Origin: Superficieibacter sp. 1612_C1
GTDB lineage: Bacteria > Pseudomonadota > Gammaproteobacteria > Enterobacterales > Enterobacteriaceae
Assembly (NCBI RefSeq): GCF_015234305.1
Contig: NZ_JADGMI010000002.1
Span: 558,001-622,000 of the forward strand
Reading direction: 5' to 3'
Length of the DNA stretch: 64,000 nt
The position numbers and the translations under genes were made by a program. Of the stretch, positions 63,477-64,000 are shown one piece after another (within the stretch, counting starts at the first letter, position 1; each line of letters begins with the position of its first letter). Under the pieces are notes generated by a model, which saw only the letters and a program-made list of their open reading frames with translations, did not search any database and was not told the origin of the DNA.

Positions 63477-64000
63477 ATGAAACTAGCACTTCTGGGTCGT
63501 CAGGCGCTGATGGGCGTGATGGCAGTAGCATTGATGGCAGGCGTGAGCGCGAAAACCTTCGCCGACGAAGGCCTGCTGAATAAAGTGAAAGAGCGTGGCA
63601 CGCTGCTGGTGGGCCTAGAAGGCACCTATCCGCCGTTCAGCTTTCAGGGCGATGACGGCAAGCTGACCGGCTTTGAAGTCGAATTTGCCGAACAGCTGGC
63701 GCAGCACCTGGGCGTCAAAGCGTCGCTGAAACCGACCAAATGGGACGGTATGCTGGCCTCGCTGGATTCCAAACGCATCGACGTGGTAATAAACCAGGTG
63801 ACCATCTCCGACGAGCGTAAAAAGAAATATGACTTCTCCACGCCGTACACCGTTTCGGGTATTCAGGCGCTGGTGAAAAAAGGCAACGAAGGCAACATCA
63901 AATCTGCCGCCGATCTGAAAGGCAAAAAAGTCGGCGTGGGTCTGGGGACCAATTATGAAGAGTGGCTGCGCCAGAACGTGCAGGGCGTGGACATCCGTAC
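63477..64000 (+). CDS. tcyJ: Cystine-binding periplasmic protein TcyJ/FliY (3' end outside window)
   Basis: The frame is open from ATG 63477 to the window edge (174 full codons). Signal peptide MKLALLGRQALMGVMAVALMAGVSAKTFA, then GLLNKVKERGTLLVGLEGTYPPFSFQGDDGKLTGFEVEFAEQLAQHLGV, the standard start of family 3 amino-acid receptors. It matches E. coli FliY, the L-cystine receptor of the TcyJLN importer. GGGGCAAT precedes the start. An inverted repeat TAGCGCA/TGCGCTA (63405-63434) lies in the fliZ-tcyJ gap. Confidence 0.95.
   Translation, partial: MKLALLGRQALMGVMAVALMAGVSAKTFADEGLLNKVKERGTLLVGLEGTYPPFSFQGDDGKLTGFEVEFAEQLAQHLGVKASLKPTKWDGMLASLDSKRIDVVINQVTISDERKKKYDFSTPYTVSGIQALVKKGNEGNIKSAADLKGKKVGVGLGTNYEEWLRQNVQGVDIR

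Overview
The window is chromosomal DNA of a motile member of the Enterobacteriaceae, close to Enterobacter, Leclercia, Lelliottia or Citrobacter; I cannot fix the genus by reading. The evidence is the E. coli-type gene order: yeeO between two tRNA-Asn genes, amn, nac-cbl, mtfA, serU, a yedS-type porin, drpB-yedJ-dcm-vsr-yedA-yedI-yodC-dgcQ-yedP-dsrA-yodD-dsrB-rcsA, then flagellar region III (fliR to fliE, yedF/yedE/yedD/amyA, fliTSD, fliC, fliAZ-tcyJ). No rRNA, insertion sequence, integrase or CRISPR array was seen.

Left part (1-9.1 kb), accessory: the tail of a CUT1-type sugar ABC transporter operon that contains a 701-residue ADP-ribosylglycohydrolase-family enzyme, then a luciferase-like flavin oxidoreductase. 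Next to the 3' end of the first tRNA-Asn lies a small scar (about 7.3-9.05 kb). It holds a broken ORF resembling the Ash/Icd-type leader of P4-like satellites, a 149-residue orphan and a cysteine-free 267-residue orphan.

Middle part (9.1-30 kb): four identical tRNA-Asn genes and one tRNA-Ser(CGA) separate blocks of core and accessory genes. Block A (yeeO side) has an Lrp-type regulator divergent from a DUF2000 gene, then a compact sugar module: a DeoR-type repressor divergent from a SIS isomerase/deglycase, a ROK kinase and a sugar:H+ symporter, with strong palindromic operators between them. Block B has amn (with a likely Pho box), an M24 Xaa-Pro aminopeptidase and a phosphodiester-glycosidase-domain protein. 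Block C has the nitrogen regulator nac (with sigma-54 and NtrC sites) and the sulfur regulator cbl. They are followed by an Fe(II)/2-oxoglutarate dioxygenase of the TauD/AtsK type, cotranscribed with a complete sugar-type ABC transporter. This looks like a sulfur-scavenging operon for a sulfated or sulfonated sugar-like compound.

Right part (30-64 kb) is mostly conserved core: porin, cell-division protein DrpB, Dcm methylation with Vsr repair, diguanylate cyclase DgcQ, the sRNA DsrA, RcsA with an RcsAB box, and the flagellar export, switch and hook-length genes on the minus strand. An MFS exporter/TetR pair with an almost perfect 26-bp palindromic operator sits just past fliE. The window ends in tcyJ (fliY). 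Sigma-28 promoters are readable before fliC and fliD, and fliC carries an AT-rich hypervariable centre.
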